Source: Xylanibacter ruminicola (GTDB taxonomy: Bacteria > Bacteroidota > Bacteroidia > Bacteroidales > Bacteroidaceae). From it: 64,000 nucleotides of DNA. The translations under genes and the position numbers were made by a program. This document shows, in pieces, positions 17,976 through 28,815 of this stretch. The stretch's first letter is position 1; each line of letters starts with the position of its first letter. A model generated the notes under the pieces. That model was not told where the DNA came from and searched no databases. It saw nothing but the letters and a program-made list of their open reading frames with translations. Location of the stretch: NCBI RefSeq assembly GCF_900142525.1, contig NZ_FRBD01000001.1, positions 1-64,000 of the forward strand, in the 5' to 3' direction.

Positions 17976-19778
17976 TTAAACCTTATTAGCCTTCTTACGC
18001 TGATCGTGGTCGAGAATAGTCTTGCGCATACGCATAGACTTAGGTGTTACCTCAACTAACTCATCTTGTTTGATGTACTCGAGGCACTCCTCAAGACTCA
18101 TAACTGTCTTTGGAATGATACGAGCCTTATCATCGGTACCTGATGCACGTACATTGGTAAGCTGTTTAGCCTTGCACACATTAACAACGAGGTCGTTGTC
18201 GTGAACATGCTCACCCACTACCTGACCTGCATACACATCCTCACCTGGATCGATAAAGAACTTACCGCGATCCTGCAACTTATCGATGGCATAAGCAAAG
18301 GCATTACCTGTATCCATCGATATCATCGAACCATTTACACGGCGCTCAATCTCACCCTTATATGGCTGATACTCCTTAAAGCGGTGAGCCATGATAGCCT
18401 CGCCCTGACTGGCTGTGAGCACATTGGTACGCAATCCGATAATACCACGCGATGGGATATCGAACTCAATATTGATACGCTCACCCTGACTCTCCATCGA
18501 GATCATCTCGCCCTTACGACGGGTTACCATATCAATCATCTTCGAGGCAAACTCCTCAGGTACATTGATGGTGAGTTCCTCTACAGGCTCATGTTTCACG
18601 CCATCAATCTCCTTATAAATAACCTGTGGCTGACCTACCTGAAGCTCGTAGCCCTCACGACGCATAGTCTCTACCAGCACTGAGAGGTGCAGCACACCAC
18701 GTCCTGATACAATCCACTTATCAGTACTATCCTCGAATGGAGCTACACGCAGAGCCAGATTCTTCTCCAACTCTTTCTCCAAACGATCGTTGATGTGGCG
18801 TGAAGTAACAAACTTACCCTCCTTACCAAAGAAAGGTGAGTCATTAATCATAAAGAGCATCGACATAGTAGGCTCGTCGATGGCAATAGGCGTCATAGGC
18901 TCTGGATTCTCGATATCGCAAATGGTATCGCCAATCTCAAACTTCTCCAGTCCGATAACGGCACAAATATCGCCACACTCTACTTGATCAGTACGTACAT
19001 GGCCCATACCCTCGAAAGTGTGAAGCTCCTTAATCTTAGTTTTCTCCATCGAACCATCGCGATGGGCAATGGTTACCCACATGCCATCCTTAAGAGTACC
19101 ACGGTGTACACGACCTACAGCGATACGTCCCTGATAACTTGAGTAGTCGAGCGATGTGATAAGCATCTGTGGCGTACCCTCAATAGGCTTTGGAGCAGGA
19201 ATCATCTCAATAATCTTATCGAGCAGATAGGTGATATTATCTGTTGGCTTCTTATAATCCTCACCCATCCAGCCGTTCTTAGCCGAACCATATACTACAG
19301 GGAAATCGAGCTGCTCCTCAGTAGCATTGAGCGAGAACATCAGATCAAATACCATCTCGTAAACCTCCTCAGGGCGACAATTAGGTTTGTCTACCTTATT
19401 TACCACTACGATAGGTTTAAGACCAATCTCAAGCGCCTTCTGCAACACGAAACGAGTCTGAGGCATAGGCCCCTCAAAGGCATCCACCAACAGCAGACAG
19501 CCATCGGCCATATTGAGCACTCGCTCTACCTCACCACCAAAATCAGAGTGTCCTGGAGTGTCGATGATATTGATTTTAACGCCCTTCCAATTGATACTGA
19601 CGTTTTTAGAAAGAATAGTGATACCACGCTCGCGCTCCAAGTCGTTGGCATCCAATACCTGATCGCTGAGATTCTGTCCCTCACGGAACAGGTGTCCAGC
19701 CAGCATCATCTTGTCCACAAGAGTAGTTTTTCCGTGGTCAACATGTGCAATAATTGCTATGTTTCTGATATCCTGCAT
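17976..19778 (-). CDS. typA: Ribosome-associated GTPase TypA/BipA
   Basis: A 600-aa translational GTPase. G1 AHVDHGKTT, switch I with RERGITI, G3 DTPGHSDF, G4 NKVDKPN and G5 GSAKNG lie in the first 200 residues, followed by the EF-G-like domains and the TypA-specific C-terminal domain ([23 protein letters not shown]). It assists ribosome assembly and stress adaptation. An open frame extends to 19805, but [14 protein letters not shown] is the family start and fixes it at 19778. Confidence 0.97.
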   Translation of the reverse strand: MQDIRNIAIIAHVDHGKTTLVDKMMLAGHLFREGQNLSDQVLDANDLERERGITILSKNVSINWKGVKINIIDTPGHSDFGGEVERVLNMADGCLLLVDAFEGPMPQTRFVLQKALEIGLKPIVVVNKVDKPNCRPEEVYEMVFDLMFSLNATEEQLDFPVVYGSAKNGWMGEDYKKPTDNITYLLDKIIEMIPAPKPIEGTPQMLITSLDYSSYQGRIAVGRVHRGTLKDGMWVTIAHRDGSMEKTKIKELHTFEGMGHVRTDQVECGDICAVIGLEKFEIGDTICDIENPEPMTPIAIDEPTMSMLFMINDSPFFGKEGKFVTSRHINDRLEKELEKNLALRVAPFEDSTDKWIVSGRGVLHLSVLVETMRREGYELQVGQPQVIYKEIDGVKHEPVEELTINVPEEFASKMIDMVTRRKGEMISMESQGERINIEFDIPSRGIIGLRTNVLTASQGEAIMAHRFKEYQPYKGEIERRVNGSMISMDTGNAFAYAIDKLQDRGKFFIDPGEDVYAGQVVGEHVHDNDLVVNVCKAKQLTNVRASGTDDKARIIPKTVMSLEECLEYIKQDELVEVTPKSMRMRKTILDHDQRKKANKV

Positions 19779-19802
19779 ATTAATATACTTAAATTTCGGG
19801 TG

Positions 19803-19810
19803 CAAAGGTA
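19803..19810 (-). promoter_or_regulatory. Predicted -7 box of typA
   Basis: TACCTTTG on the minus strand, 24 nt before the start at 19778. Confidence 0.5.
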
Positions 19811-19820
19811 CACATTTTTA

Positions 19821-19896
19821 GGCACGAATTACACGAATTTCACGATTTTTTATCTAAAACACATCATTTTTTCACATAATTCGCGTAATTCGTGCC
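19821..19896. repeat. 19-bp inverted repeat between divergent typA and rpsO
   Basis: Arms at 19821-19839 (starting GGCACGAATTAC) and 19878-19896 (ending GTAATTCGTGCC) match at 18 of 19 positions. Each arm is itself made of CACGAATT-like short units. A regulator site, a hairpin or a dispersed intergenic repeat are all possible. Confidence 0.55.
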
Positions 19897-19903
19897 AAAA
19901 TTA

Positions 19904-19935
19904 TTTGGTGGAATTGGGAAATTGTATTACCTTTG
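19904..19935 (+). promoter_or_regulatory. Predicted rpsO promoter
   Basis: TTTG (19904-19907) and TACCTTTG (19928-19935) are 20 nt apart. Transcription would begin near 19942. Confidence 0.65.
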
Positions 19936-19941
19936 CAGCCG

Positions 19942-20047
19942 CATTTCGGAAAATCCGGAGCATTTGACGACGTAAACCTGCTGGTGATTAGGCAGGAATC
20001 GCGTTTGAAAAATGTTATTGCACATTATTTTAATCACATTATTAATT
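19942..20047 (+). promoter_or_regulatory. Structured 5' leader of rpsO
   Basis: The leader of about 105 nt has two hairpins, CGGA-aaa-TCCG and CCTGC with a 9-nt loop to GCAGG (about 19977-19996). S15 represses its own mRNA through leader structures in several phyla. That this leader does the same is inference. Confidence 0.35.
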
Positions 20048-20317
20048 ATGTATTTAGACAAGGCAAAGAAGGAGGAGATCTTCGGTCAGTACGGTAAGAG
20101 CACTACTGATACAGGTTCAGCTGAGGCACAGATTGCTCTCTTCAGCTATCGTATCTCTCACCTCACAGAGCACCTGAAGAAGAATCACAAGGACCACAAC
20201 ACTGCTCGCTCACTGACCATGCTGGTAGGTAAGCGTCGTAAGTTGCTGAAGTACCTGTACAATAACGACATCAATCGTTATCGTGCAATCATCAAGGCCC
20301 TCGGTCTCCGTAAGTAA
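20048..20317 (+). CDS. rpsO: 30S ribosomal protein S15
   Basis: Exactly 89 aa, as in other bacteria. It binds the 16S rRNA central domain early in 30S assembly. The conserved FGQYGKSTTDTGSAEAQIALFSYRI, LKKNHKDHNTARSL and LVGKRRKLLKYL are present. An upstream in-frame ATG at 20012 is ignored because family members start at MYLDKAKKEE. Monocistronic, with a terminator right after it. Confidence 0.98.
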   Translation: MYLDKAKKEEIFGQYGKSTTDTGSAEAQIALFSYRISHLTEHLKKNHKDHNTARSLTMLVGKRRKLLKYLYNNDINRYRAIIKALGLRK

Positions 20318-20337
20318 TTTGATTACTTTACAAAAAG

Positions 20338-20368
20338 ATAACCCTCACCAATTGGTGAGGGTTTATTA
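20338..20368 (+). terminator. Terminator of rpsO
   Basis: AACCCTCACC-aatt-GGTGAGGGTT followed by TATTATTTT. Confidence 0.85.
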
Positions 20369-20382
20369 TTTTCCCCGTAGGA

Positions 20383-20425
20383 GAATGAAATGTTCCCTAA
20401 CTGGGAATGAAACGTTCCCTAACTG
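20383..20425. repeat. Two 21-bp direct repeats at a 22-bp period
   Basis: GAATGAAAYGTTCCCTAACTG occurs at 20383-20403 and 20405-20425 with one C/T difference. Each unit holds GAAT...GTTCCC. Function unknown. Confidence 0.55.
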
Positions 20426-20439
20426 AAATACAAAAAAAT

Positions 20440-20468
20440 ACTCCCCTCCCCTCTGAGGGGTGGGGAGT
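20440..20468. repeat. GC-rich palindrome, possible terminator
   Basis: ACTCCCC-t-CCCCTC-t-GAGGGG-t-GGGGAGT is almost fully self-complementary and lies 8 nt after the stop codon of the minus-strand receptor gene. It belongs to the same G/C palindrome class as those near 4557 and 37848. Confidence 0.5.
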
Positions 20469-20475
20469 AAGGTGA

Positions 20476-22887
20476 TCAAAGATGTATGTTTACATCTAAC
20501 CCAACCTGTATTGGATTAGCCTTTTGGGCGAAGTAATGCGTACCACCTACTGCACTGCTGGCAATAGCAAAGGTATTGTACTTCGTATCAGTGAGGTTGC
20601 GGCCCCACAAAGTTACAACAACTGGACCAAAGTCGTAATCGGCATGAGCACCAACGGTGGCATAGAACTTCTGGGCAAAAGAATTGCCCTCATCCCACCA
20701 GGTCTTACCCTGACCAGCCACGTTAGCACCGATGGTAAACTTACCAATATGCCAGTCAGCCATAGTGCTGAAGGCATGCTGAGGCACAAAAGGCACATAG
20801 TTTCCATCATAGCTATAACCAAAGTTGTCTGTTGCCAAGCCACTCTTATCAATGCCTAAAGAAAGCTTATAGTCATCGAACTTCGCATTAGTAAATGCAT
20901 AAGTTACGCTCCAATCCAGTGCATTATCAAATGCACGTCCACGTAAGGTTGCTTCCACACCGCATGAGTGGCTTTTACCTGCATTCACCATGATACGACC
21001 GTAGTTACTACCAGGCATCATCACAGACAACTGCTGATTACGAAGCTGCATGAAGTAAAGGGCGAGATCGAAGTGAGTGCTACCACCAAACAGATTCAGG
21101 TGCGTACCCAGCTCGTAGTTCCAACTCTCCTCTGGCTTATACTGTGTGGTCTCCTCTATGGCATCATAGTCGGCAGCAGTGTGCTCCACATCGTAATCGC
21201 CACGCATGGCATCCTGCTGGTGCGCATTCAGGTCGGTCTGCAGAATATCGCTGAACATCTGGAAGTTGTAGCCTCCAGCACGATAGCCTTTTGACACCAG
21301 CGCATAGATATTACCGATGTTCTCGTCGAAGCTATAAGTCAGTGCAAACTTAGGCAACAACTGGGTGAAGCTTTTTGAACGATTGTCGGCAATGTGCGAT
21401 GTAAGATGATAAGTGGCTGTAGCCGAAGCAGTTCCACCAGTCATGTTCATATAGGCCAGTGCATCATATTCTATCTTAGCCCAGTCGTGAGCCAGACGCA
21501 GACCAACAGTTGCCTTTAGACGATCTGTGATCAGGATGTTCGACTCGTGATAGAGTCCCAGACTCATCTGTGGTGTGCGGTACAATCCAGGCACAGCCAT
21601 CTCGGCAGTCATAGTCACACCCATCTTCTCTACAGCAGCCTCTGCTGCAGTCTGAGCCTGCTCGGCAGTCATGCCCTGAGCCATAAAGCGACCCAGCATA
21701 CCTTTAATCATAGAGTTCTTCATTGCAGTTGCAATGGCATTGCCAATAGGTGCTGTAATACCCTCGCCAAAGAAAACGGGCGCATCAGTACGCATCCACT
21801 GGTACGATCCAAACAGTCCTGTGGTGTGCTGCCAGCGCGAAGTACCATGGTTACGCAGCACAAACTCCTGAGTCAGCGCATTCATCTTCTGGCGCTGCTC
21901 CAGGCGCAAGTAGTCGCCAGCCATATAATCCTGGTCCATCTGCATCAGATCCTCCAGGAACTGATAGCTGGTGGTTGAGGTAAACAAGAACTGATCGGTA
22001 TTATAGCTGATGTTCAAACCCGTATTCAGCATATTGCGCTTGTAACCGTTCATAATGGTAGTCGATGGATCAGTCACCTTATTATTATCAAGGTTCAGCT
22101 CGCCATAACCGAAACCATTCTGATTCACGTACTGATAATCAGCCGTCCAATCAAAGGTCAGTTTCTTAGTGGGGGCATACATCAGACGCAGTTTACCACC
22201 AGCCTCATTGGTCAGATCGTTCTTCTTATCGAAGTTCTGGTTGTTGATAAAGCCCTTCAGTCCGCTGTAGAAACCAGCTACGCTAAACGCAAACTTCTCG
22301 CTGGGGCGATGGTAGTGAGCCACCTCCACATTACTATATAGTCCGGTACCAATTCCCAGTCGGATATCAGTGCCCTGATAGTTCATTGGATTCTTTGAGT
22401 AGATACGAACCAGTCCACCCTCCGTGTTCTGTCCATAAAGCGTTCCCTGAGGACCACGCAGCACATCCACACGATCCAGCATATAGAAGTGGTTATTAAA
22501 TGCCGACTTCGACATCAATGGTATGTTGTCGTAATAAACACCAACGGCAGGGTTGTTGATACGCGAACCTATACCGCGCACATACATAGATGATGTGAGG
22601 CGCGAGCCATAGCTAGGCATCACGAACGATGGTACGTACTGCGAGAGCTGGCTCAGATCGCGCACGTTGAGCTGCTGCAGCTGCTCGCTACCAAACACGT
22701 TACTGCTCACAGGCTGCAGGCGCAGGCGCACCTGCTCCTTAGGCTGAGAAACAACTACCACTTCGTCAAGGTCTACTACTTTACTAGAGTCTGAAAGGGC
22801 CTCGGTATCGAGGCTCTTGAGAGGGGTGGCGCCAGCCGAGAGCTGCCCACCCAGTGCCAAAAGCACGAAAACAATCTTCTTATTCAT
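20476..22887 (-). CDS. TonB-dependent receptor, siderophore/haem-type branch
   Basis: An 803-aa outer-membrane receptor. A signal peptide (MNKKIVFVLLALGGQLSAGA) is followed by a TonB-box-like DEVVVVSQ near residue 42, a plug domain (about 55-170, with DLSQLSQYVPSF, SMYVRGIGSR, and the end motif DRVDVLRGPQGTLYGQNTEGGLV), and a long barrel ending in a terminal VGLDVNIHL. It has no SusC-type N-terminal domain. Such receptors commonly take up iron chelates, but no iron or siderophore genes are adjacent, so the substrate is open. Confidence 0.85.
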   Translation of the reverse strand: MNKKIVFVLLALGGQLSAGATPLKSLDTEALSDSSKVVDLDEVVVVSQPKEQVRLRLQPVSSNVFGSEQLQQLNVRDLSQLSQYVPSFVMPSYGSRLTSSMYVRGIGSRINNPAVGVYYDNIPLMSKSAFNNHFYMLDRVDVLRGPQGTLYGQNTEGGLVRIYSKNPMNYQGTDIRLGIGTGLYSNVEVAHYHRPSEKFAFSVAGFYSGLKGFINNQNFDKKNDLTNEAGGKLRLMYAPTKKLTFDWTADYQYVNQNGFGYGELNLDNNKVTDPSTTIMNGYKRNMLNTGLNISYNTDQFLFTSTTSYQFLEDLMQMDQDYMAGDYLRLEQRQKMNALTQEFVLRNHGTSRWQHTTGLFGSYQWMRTDAPVFFGEGITAPIGNAIATAMKNSMIKGMLGRFMAQGMTAEQAQTAAEAAVEKMGVTMTAEMAVPGLYRTPQMSLGLYHESNILITDRLKATVGLRLAHDWAKIEYDALAYMNMTGGTASATATYHLTSHIADNRSKSFTQLLPKFALTYSFDENIGNIYALVSKGYRAGGYNFQMFSDILQTDLNAHQQDAMRGDYDVEHTAADYDAIEETTQYKPEESWNYELGTHLNLFGGSTHFDLALYFMQLRNQQLSVMMPGSNYGRIMVNAGKSHSCGVEATLRGRAFDNALDWSVTYAFTNAKFDDYKLSLGIDKSGLATDNFGYSYDGNYVPFVPQHAFSTMADWHIGKFTIGANVAGQGKTWWDEGNSFAQKFYATVGAHADYDFGPVVVTLWGRNLTDTKYNTFAIASSAVGGTHYFAQKANPIQVGLDVNIHL

Positions 22888-22913
22888 TTATTTACAACTT
22901 ATGTTTGCGGTTG

Positions 22914-22945
22914 CAAAGGTACACACTTTCCGCCAATTTTGCAAT
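22914..22945 (-). promoter_or_regulatory. Predicted promoter of the 803-aa receptor gene
   Basis: On the minus strand a TACCTTTG -7 box (22914-22921) has an ATTG-like -33 box about 20 nt upstream (22942-22945). Confidence 0.5.
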
Positions 22946-23035
22946 CCCCATTTATATGGATTTTACCATTTTCCGCCAAAAAGACAGATTTTCTGACAAA
23001 ATGACACAAAATATTCTTTCGGCATAAATTATGAA

Positions 23036-23066
23036 TTGTCAATTATCAACTATCAATTATCAATTA
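23036..23066. repeat. Heptamer array upstream of clpB
   Basis: TCAATTA/TCAACTA units repeat four to five times between the receptor promoter and the clpB ribosome-binding site. The AAAGGGAGGA at 23071-23080 is one of the few strong Shine-Dalgarno sequences in the window. Confidence 0.7.
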
Positions 23067-23086
23067 AATTAAAGGGAGGATAAAAT

Positions 23087-25618
23087 ATGAATTTCGACAA
23101 ATTTACAATCAAAGCACAGGAGGCTGTTCAGGAAGCAGTAAATACCGCTCAGATGAACGGCCAGCAGGTCATAGAACCTGCACACATACTGAAAGGTGTC
23201 ATCTCTAAGGCCAAGGACGTAACCACCTTCATCTTCCAGAAGTTGGGAGTCAACGCCCAGCAAATTGAGATGCTAGTCGATCAGGAGATACAGCATCTGC
23301 CCAAAGTTCAAGGCGCAGGACAGCCTTATCTCTCTGGTGATAGTAATAATGTACTCGTGCGCGCGCAAGAGACGGCTCAGAAGTTGGGCGACGAGTTTGT
23401 ATCGGTAGAGCCTATTCTGTTGGCCCTGCTCAATGTCAACTCAACAGCATCGCGCATTATGAAGGATGCGGGCTGCACCAAGGATGCCATGCTCAAGGCC
23501 ATCCAGGAGCTTCGTCAAGGTCAGAAGGTTCAGTCGCAATCGGCCGATGACAACTACCAGAGTCTGGAGAAGTACGCCAAGAATCTGGTCGACCTAGCTC
23601 GTCAGGGCAAACTCGACCCAGTGATTGGTCGTGATGATGAGATACGTCGTGTGCTTCAGATTCTGTCTCGCCGCACCAAGAACAATCCCATTCTTATAGG
23701 TGAACCTGGTACGGGTAAGACCGCTATCGTTGAGGGATTGGCAGGACGTATTGTTCGTGGCGATGTACCTGAGAACCTGAAGGACAAGCAGCTCTTCTCG
23801 CTCGATATGGGTGCGCTGGTGGCTGGCGCCAAGTACAAGGGCGAATTCGAGGAGCGTCTCAAAAGCGTTATCAACGAGGTAACCAAGAGCGAGGGCCGCA
23901 TCATTCTGTTTATCGATGAGATCCACACGCTGGTAGGTGCTGGCGGTGGCGAGGGTGCCATGGATGCAGCCAACATTCTGAAGCCAGCCTTGGCTCGTGG
24001 TGAACTCCGCGCCATTGGTGCTACTACGCTTAATGAATACCAGAAGTATTTTGAAAAGGATAAGGCCTTGGAGCGCCGATTCCAGACGGTGATGGTCGAT
24101 GAGCCAGATGAACTATCGGCTATCTCCATCCTGCGTGGATTGAAAGAGCGCTACGAGAACCATCACAAGGTTCGTATCCAGGACGATGCCTGTATAGCAG
24201 CTGTTCAACTGTCCGAGCGTTACATCAGCGAGCGTTTCCTGCCCGATAAAGCCATCGACCTGATGGACGAGGCTGCTGCCAAGCTGCGCATGGAGCGCGA
24301 CTCTGTGCCTGAAGAGCTTGATGAGATTTCTCGCCGTTTGGCTCAGTTGGAAATCGAGCGTGAAGCAATCTCAAGAGAAGCGAGAAACGAGGAACGAGGA
24401 ACGAGGAACGATAAGCTTACTCAACTTGATAAAGATATCGCAGAGCTCAGAGAGCAGGAAACCCAATTCCGCGCCAAGTGGGAGGGCGAGCGCCAACTCA
24501 TCAACAAGATCCAGCAGGACAAACAGGAGATCGAGAATCTGAAGCTGGAGGCTGAACGTGCAGAGCGCGAGGGCGACTATGGCAAGGTAGCCGAGATTCG
24601 CTACTCGAAATTGAAGGCTCTTGAAGACGATATCGCTCGTGTTTCTGCGGATTTAAAATCCACAGGAAACACCGATCGCTTGGTTCGCGAAGAGGTTACA
24701 GCTGATGATATCGCTGAGGTGGTATCACGCTGGACAGGTATCCCTGTTACCCGCATGATGCAAAGCGAGCGCGAGAAGCTGTTGCACCTCGAGCAGGAGT
24801 TGCACAAGCGTGTGATTGGTCAGGAGGAAGCCATCACAGCTGTCTCAGATGCAGTGCGCAGAAGTCGTGCTGGTCTGCAGGACCCCAAGCGTCCTATCGC
24901 CTCGTTCATCTTCCTGGGTACCACTGGTGTGGGTAAAACAGAGCTCGCTAAGACCCTTGCCGACTATCTGTTCAACGACGAGACCATGATGACGCGTATT
25001 GACATGAGCGAGTATCAGGAGAAGTACAGCGTGAGCCGACTGATTGGTGCGCCTCCAGGATATGTAGGTTACGATGAGGGCGGCCAACTCACAGAAGCAG
25101 TACGTCGCAAGCCTTACTCTGTGGTGTTGTTCGATGAAATCGAGAAGGCTCATCCTGATGTATTCAATATCTTGTTGCAGGTGCTCGACGATGGTCGACT
25201 CACTGACAACAAGGGTCGTACTGCCAACTTCAAGAACACCATCATCATCATGACATCTAATGCTACTCGCGAGCAGCTCCGCGCCACCATGCGTCCTGAA
25301 TTCTTGAACCGTATCGATGAGATTATCACCTTTACGCCACTCACCAAGGAGCAGATTGCCGATGTGGTTCGTCTGCAGATGAAGAAGGTAACCGACATGC
25401 TGGCCCCACAGGGCATCCAGCTGGAGTGCACCCCACAGGCCATCGATTATCTGGCCGAGCAGGGGTACGACCCAGACTTTGGAGCCCGTCCCGTCAAGCG
25501 AGCCATCCAGCAGTTTGTGCTGAACGACCTCTCAAAGAAACTATTATCGGATGAGGTGGATAGAACTAAGCCTATCATCATTGATAGCTATGGAGAAGGA
25601 CTAATGTTTAGAAACTAA
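23087..25618 (+). CDS. clpB: ATP-dependent disaggregase ClpB
   Basis: An 843-aa Hsp100 protein that pulls polypeptides out of aggregates together with DnaK. It has an N-terminal Clp_N domain (1-145), AAA-1 with Walker A GEPGTGKT near residue 207, the coiled-coil M domain (about 400-520), AAA-2 with GTTGVGKT near residue 612, and the ClpB-type C-terminus. Three or four CGAGGAA heptamers (24381-24408) sit inside the M domain and encode an EERGTRN-like insert, in a part that contacts DnaK. The gene ends with an 18-nt overlap with the convergent M6 protease gene. Confidence 0.97.
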   Translation: MNFDKFTIKAQEAVQEAVNTAQMNGQQVIEPAHILKGVISKAKDVTTFIFQKLGVNAQQIEMLVDQEIQHLPKVQGAGQPYLSGDSNNVLVRAQETAQKLGDEFVSVEPILLALLNVNSTASRIMKDAGCTKDAMLKAIQELRQGQKVQSQSADDNYQSLEKYAKNLVDLARQGKLDPVIGRDDEIRRVLQILSRRTKNNPILIGEPGTGKTAIVEGLAGRIVRGDVPENLKDKQLFSLDMGALVAGAKYKGEFEERLKSVINEVTKSEGRIILFIDEIHTLVGAGGGEGAMDAANILKPALARGELRAIGATTLNEYQKYFEKDKALERRFQTVMVDEPDELSAISILRGLKERYENHHKVRIQDDACIAAVQLSERYISERFLPDKAIDLMDEAAAKLRMERDSVPEELDEISRRLAQLEIEREAISREARNEERGTRNDKLTQLDKDIAELREQETQFRAKWEGERQLINKIQQDKQEIENLKLEAERAEREGDYGKVAEIRYSKLKALEDDIARVSADLKSTGNTDRLVREEVTADDIAEVVSRWTGIPVTRMMQSEREKLLHLEQELHKRVIGQEEAITAVSDAVRRSRAGLQDPKRPIASFIFLGTTGVGKTELAKTLADYLFNDETMMTRIDMSEYQEKYSVSRLIGAPPGYVGYDEGGQLTEAVRRKPYSVVLFDEIEKAHPDVFNILLQVLDDGRLTDNKGRTANFKNTIIIMTSNATREQLRATMRPEFLNRIDEIITFTPLTKEQIADVVRLQMKKVTDMLAPQGIQLECTPQAIDYLAEQGYDPDFGARPVKRAIQQFVLNDLSKKLLSDEVDRTKPIIIDSYGEGLMFRN
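24381..24408 (+). repeat. 4 x 7-bp CGAGGAA array inside clpB
   Basis: CGAGAAA is followed by three perfect CGAGGAA units, at codons 432-441 of clpB. The same unit occurs in the DUF4954 gene at 32131-32158. Confidence 0.85.
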
Positions 25619-27130
25619 TTGCCCGTTATGGATATATAAGCCTTTACGTGTAGGCTCTGTGTATAAACGACGACCTTGGAGATCATACCATAGGTCGTCG
25701 TTTTTTTGATGATTGATAATGGCGTCAATGCCTGTATCAACCTTCATAAAGTCAAACGAGATAGTACCATCGGTACTCAGATGGATATTAGTAACAGGCT
25801 TCGACATAAAATACTTGGACTGGGCATTAGCATTGAAAAGCCAGGCAGCAGGATCCGTATCATCAGTCAGACTCTGCTTCACAATATTTGTTTCAGGATT
25901 GGTATAAGGATAAGTAGTAGTACTTAAATAGGTACTGCGCATGCGGTGATCCATCGTATAGCGACTCATATCCAGACAATTTTCATCAGGATCCCAGTCT
26001 TTATATTCCTTACCATCAGGATGAAAGAAATCATAACGGCGATGATTTCTTCTTGTATTTACATGGTTATTAAACCACGTTGCACGATCAAAATCCACAT
26101 GACTGATAAGCAATCCATTTCCAGGCACAGCATAATCCCATCCGGCTTGTCGACGATTCTCAAGCAGATAGAACTCATCCTCAGCACCTGAGTTACGGAT
26201 AAGATAGGTAGTGCCACCTTCACTCACAGGTTTCATACCGCTGATACTAGTAGCTTCGGTAAGTTCCACAAGATTGCCCCAGCCCAACAGCTTCTTTTCC
26301 ATGGCCGAGAAGTTAGGCGGGCACCATCCCCAATCCAGATAATTTCCACCATCCATTAAATCCCAGTCATCTACAACCGAGAATCCCTCAGCCGATATAG
26401 CCCCAGAATCTGTAGGATACAAATCAGGTATACCCAGACAATGTGCAAACTCATGCACGATTGTACCAATACCGGTCTTGCCTTTCTCATCATTCCAAAG
26501 CTCGGCACTGACAGACCACATATAGATTCGCTTACCACCAGGAGTCATGAAATTGTCGGAACAAGTACCAGGCCAAATACATCCTGTAGCCCCATTACCA
26601 CAATATCCAGCAGTGATGAGTACTACCTGATCAACCCGATTATCATCATCCCAGTCATAAATTGAGAAATCTGCCTGACAAGTATCGCATAATGCCGCCA
26701 TCGCACTTCTTACGACCTGTGCTCTAAAACTATCCTCGTTTGCGTCTGGTTGTTGCATCGCAGTATTAATCCGAACAGGCCCATAAATATCGAAATGCAT
26801 ATTGAGAAGCCCTCCTGACTGATCACGGAAGTAGTCGGACACGCAACCGAGTCCTTGTCCCTCGTTATAGCCAGATTCGTTAAATAGTCGATTGTAATAT
26901 GTCACAGGATCAGGCATACTGAACTCGCGGTCTTTAAAGGTTACAAGTACCACTGGCTGGCGATAAGTCCTGTTTGGATTCCAATCAGTTCTCGGTTCCG
27001 GCAAGCTATACCTTCCAATAGCACGTGTGCCTGTTTCAGATTGTTGAGGAATACAAGAAATGTGCTTTTGTGCGTTGGCGGCAAATGCCGCCAAACCCAC
27101 AAAAGCACATATCATGAATCGCCTCACCAT
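25601..27130 (-). CDS. Secreted M6-family metalloprotease
   Basis: A 509-aa exported zinc protease. The signal peptide is at 1-20. The M6 catalytic domain has the zinc motif HEFAH at 226-230 followed by CLGIPDLY, and upstream [12 protein letters not shown]. The C-terminus WYDLQGRR...[11 protein letters not shown] matches the short C-terminal motif common on secreted Prevotella proteins and thought to direct them through type IX secretion; that link is inference. The start codon abuts the fumarase stop codon, so they share a transcript. The 3' end overlaps the convergent clpB by 18 nt. Confidence 0.85.
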   Translation of the reverse strand: MVRRFMICAFVGLAAFAANAQKHISCIPQQSETGTRAIGRYSLPEPRTDWNPNRTYRQPVVLVTFKDREFSMPDPVTYYNRLFNESGYNEGQGLGCVSDYFRDQSGGLLNMHFDIYGPVRINTAMQQPDANEDSFRAQVVRSAMAALCDTCQADFSIYDWDDDNRVDQVVLITAGYCGNGATGCIWPGTCSDNFMTPGGKRIYMWSVSAELWNDEKGKTGIGTIVHEFAHCLGIPDLYPTDSGAISAEGFSVVDDWDLMDGGNYLDWGWCPPNFSAMEKKLLGWGNLVELTEATSISGMKPVSEGGTTYLIRNSGAEDEFYLLENRRQAGWDYAVPGNGLLISHVDFDRATWFNNHVNTRRNHRRYDFFHPDGKEYKDWDPDENCLDMSRYTMDHRMRSTYLSTTTYPYTNPETNIVKQSLTDDTDPAAWLFNANAQSKYFMSKPVTNIHLSTDGTISFDFMKVDTGIDAIINHQKNDDLWYDLQGRRLYTEPTRKGLYIHNGQLVSKH

Positions 27131-28780
27131 TTACTTAGCGCAAGGCGTCCAAGGCTTCAATGTCTTAAAGAAGTCATTGCCCTTATCATCGACAAGGATG
27201 AATGCAGGGAAGTCCTCAACGTCGATCTTCCAAACAGCCTCCATACCCAGCTCAGGATACTCTACGCACTCAATGCTTTTGATAGAACTCTTTGACAATA
27301 CTGCAGCTACACCTCCGATAGTTCCTAGATAGAAACCACCATGCTTCTTACAAGCCTCGGTGACTACGTCAGAACGATTACCCTTGGCAATCATCACGAG
27401 AGATGCGCCGTTAGCCTGGAACTCATCAACGTATGGGTCCATACGGTTAGCGGTGGTTGGGCCCATCGATCCACAAGGATAGCCCTCTGGTGTCTTAGCA
27501 GGACCAGCATACAGCACAGGATACTTCTTGAAGTACTCAGGCATACCCTCACCAGCGTCCAGACGAGCCTTCAGCTTAGCGTGAGCAATATCACGAGCCA
27601 CGATGATGGTACCCTTCAGGTTGACACGGGTAGAAACAGGATACTTAGAGAGCTCCTTACGAACGGCATCGATACCCTCGTTCAGGTCGATCTCGATACC
27701 CTTGCCACCCTCACCAGGCTTGCGAAGTTCCTCAGGTATCAGCTCGGTGGGGTTAGCGTCCATCTTCTCCAACCAGATACCATCGGCATTGATCTTAGCC
27801 TTGATATTGCGGTCTGCAGAGCAACTAACGCCCATACCGATAGGACAGCTAGCGCCATGACGAGGCAGACGGATCACGCGGATATCGTGAGCCAGATACT
27901 TACCACCAAACTGAGCACCCAAGCCAATCTTCTGAGCCTCCTTAATCAGCTTCTGCTCCAGATCGATATCGCGGAAGGCGCGACCAGTCTCATCACCAGT
28001 TGTGGGCAGACCATCGTAGAACTTGATGCTGGCTAGCTTCACTGTCAACAGGTTCTTCTCAGCAGAAGTACCACCAATCACAAATGCGATATGGTATGGA
28101 GGACAAGCTGCTGTACCTAATGACTTCATCTTCTCTACCAGGAATGGGATGAGTGTACCCTCGTTCTGGATAGTAGCCTTCGTCATTGGGTAGAAGTAGG
28201 TCTTATTGGCAGAGCCACCACCCTTAGCCACCATCACAAACTTATACTCAGCACCCTCGGTAGCCTCAATGTCAATCTGTGCAGGCAGGTTGCAACGGGT
28301 GTTCACCTCATCATACATATTCAGAGGAGCGTTCTGCGAGTAGCGCAGGTTATCCTGAGTGAAGGTATTGAATACACCAAGAGAGAGAGCCTCTTCGTCC
28401 TCGAAGCCCGTCCAGATCTGCTGTCCCTTCTCACCATGGATGATAGCAGTACCAGTATCCTGACAGAAAGGCAGGATACCCTTGCAAGCCACCTCGGCAT
28501 TGCGCAGGAACTGAAGGGCTACATACTTATCATTCTCAGAGGCCTCAGGATCGGTCAAGATTTTAGCCACCTGCTCATTATGTTCGCGACGCAGCATAAA
28601 CTCCACATCGTGGAAAGCCTGCTGGGCCAAGAGAGTGAGGGCCTCCTTGCTAACCTTCACGATCTGCTTTCCTTCAAACTCGGCGGTTGTTACGCCTTCT
28701 TTTGTCAACAAGCGGTACTCCGTCTTGTCTTCGCCCACCTGAAACATAGGGGCATACTTAAATTCAACTGCTTTAGCCAT
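27131..28780 (-). CDS. fumA: Class I (iron-sulfur) fumarate hydratase
   Basis: A 549-aa enzyme that interconverts fumarate and malate with a labile [4Fe-4S] cluster. Conserved parts include [17 protein letters not shown], the cluster Cys in the N-terminal domain, FPMGGGSANK-like [23 protein letters not shown], and [25 protein letters not shown] in the C-terminal domain. Oxygen-sensitive class I enzymes are normal in anaerobes of this group, in the succinate-producing branch. Its stop codon abuts the M6 gene. Confidence 0.95.
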   Translation of the reverse strand: MAKAVEFKYAPMFQVGEDKTEYRLLTKEGVTTAEFEGKQIVKVSKEALTLLAQQAFHDVEFMLRREHNEQVAKILTDPEASENDKYVALQFLRNAEVACKGILPFCQDTGTAIIHGEKGQQIWTGFEDEEALSLGVFNTFTQDNLRYSQNAPLNMYDEVNTRCNLPAQIDIEATEGAEYKFVMVAKGGGSANKTYFYPMTKATIQNEGTLIPFLVEKMKSLGTAACPPYHIAFVIGGTSAEKNLLTVKLASIKFYDGLPTTGDETGRAFRDIDLEQKLIKEAQKIGLGAQFGGKYLAHDIRVIRLPRHGASCPIGMGVSCSADRNIKAKINADGIWLEKMDANPTELIPEELRKPGEGGKGIEIDLNEGIDAVRKELSKYPVSTRVNLKGTIIVARDIAHAKLKARLDAGEGMPEYFKKYPVLYAGPAKTPEGYPCGSMGPTTANRMDPYVDEFQANGASLVMIAKGNRSDVVTEACKKHGGFYLGTIGGVAAVLSKSSIKSIECVEYPELGMEAVWKIDVEDFPAFILVDDKGNDFFKTLKPWTPCAK

Positions 28781-28815
28781 ACTTGTATTTGTTAATTTAA
28801 TGTTTAATATTTTAT

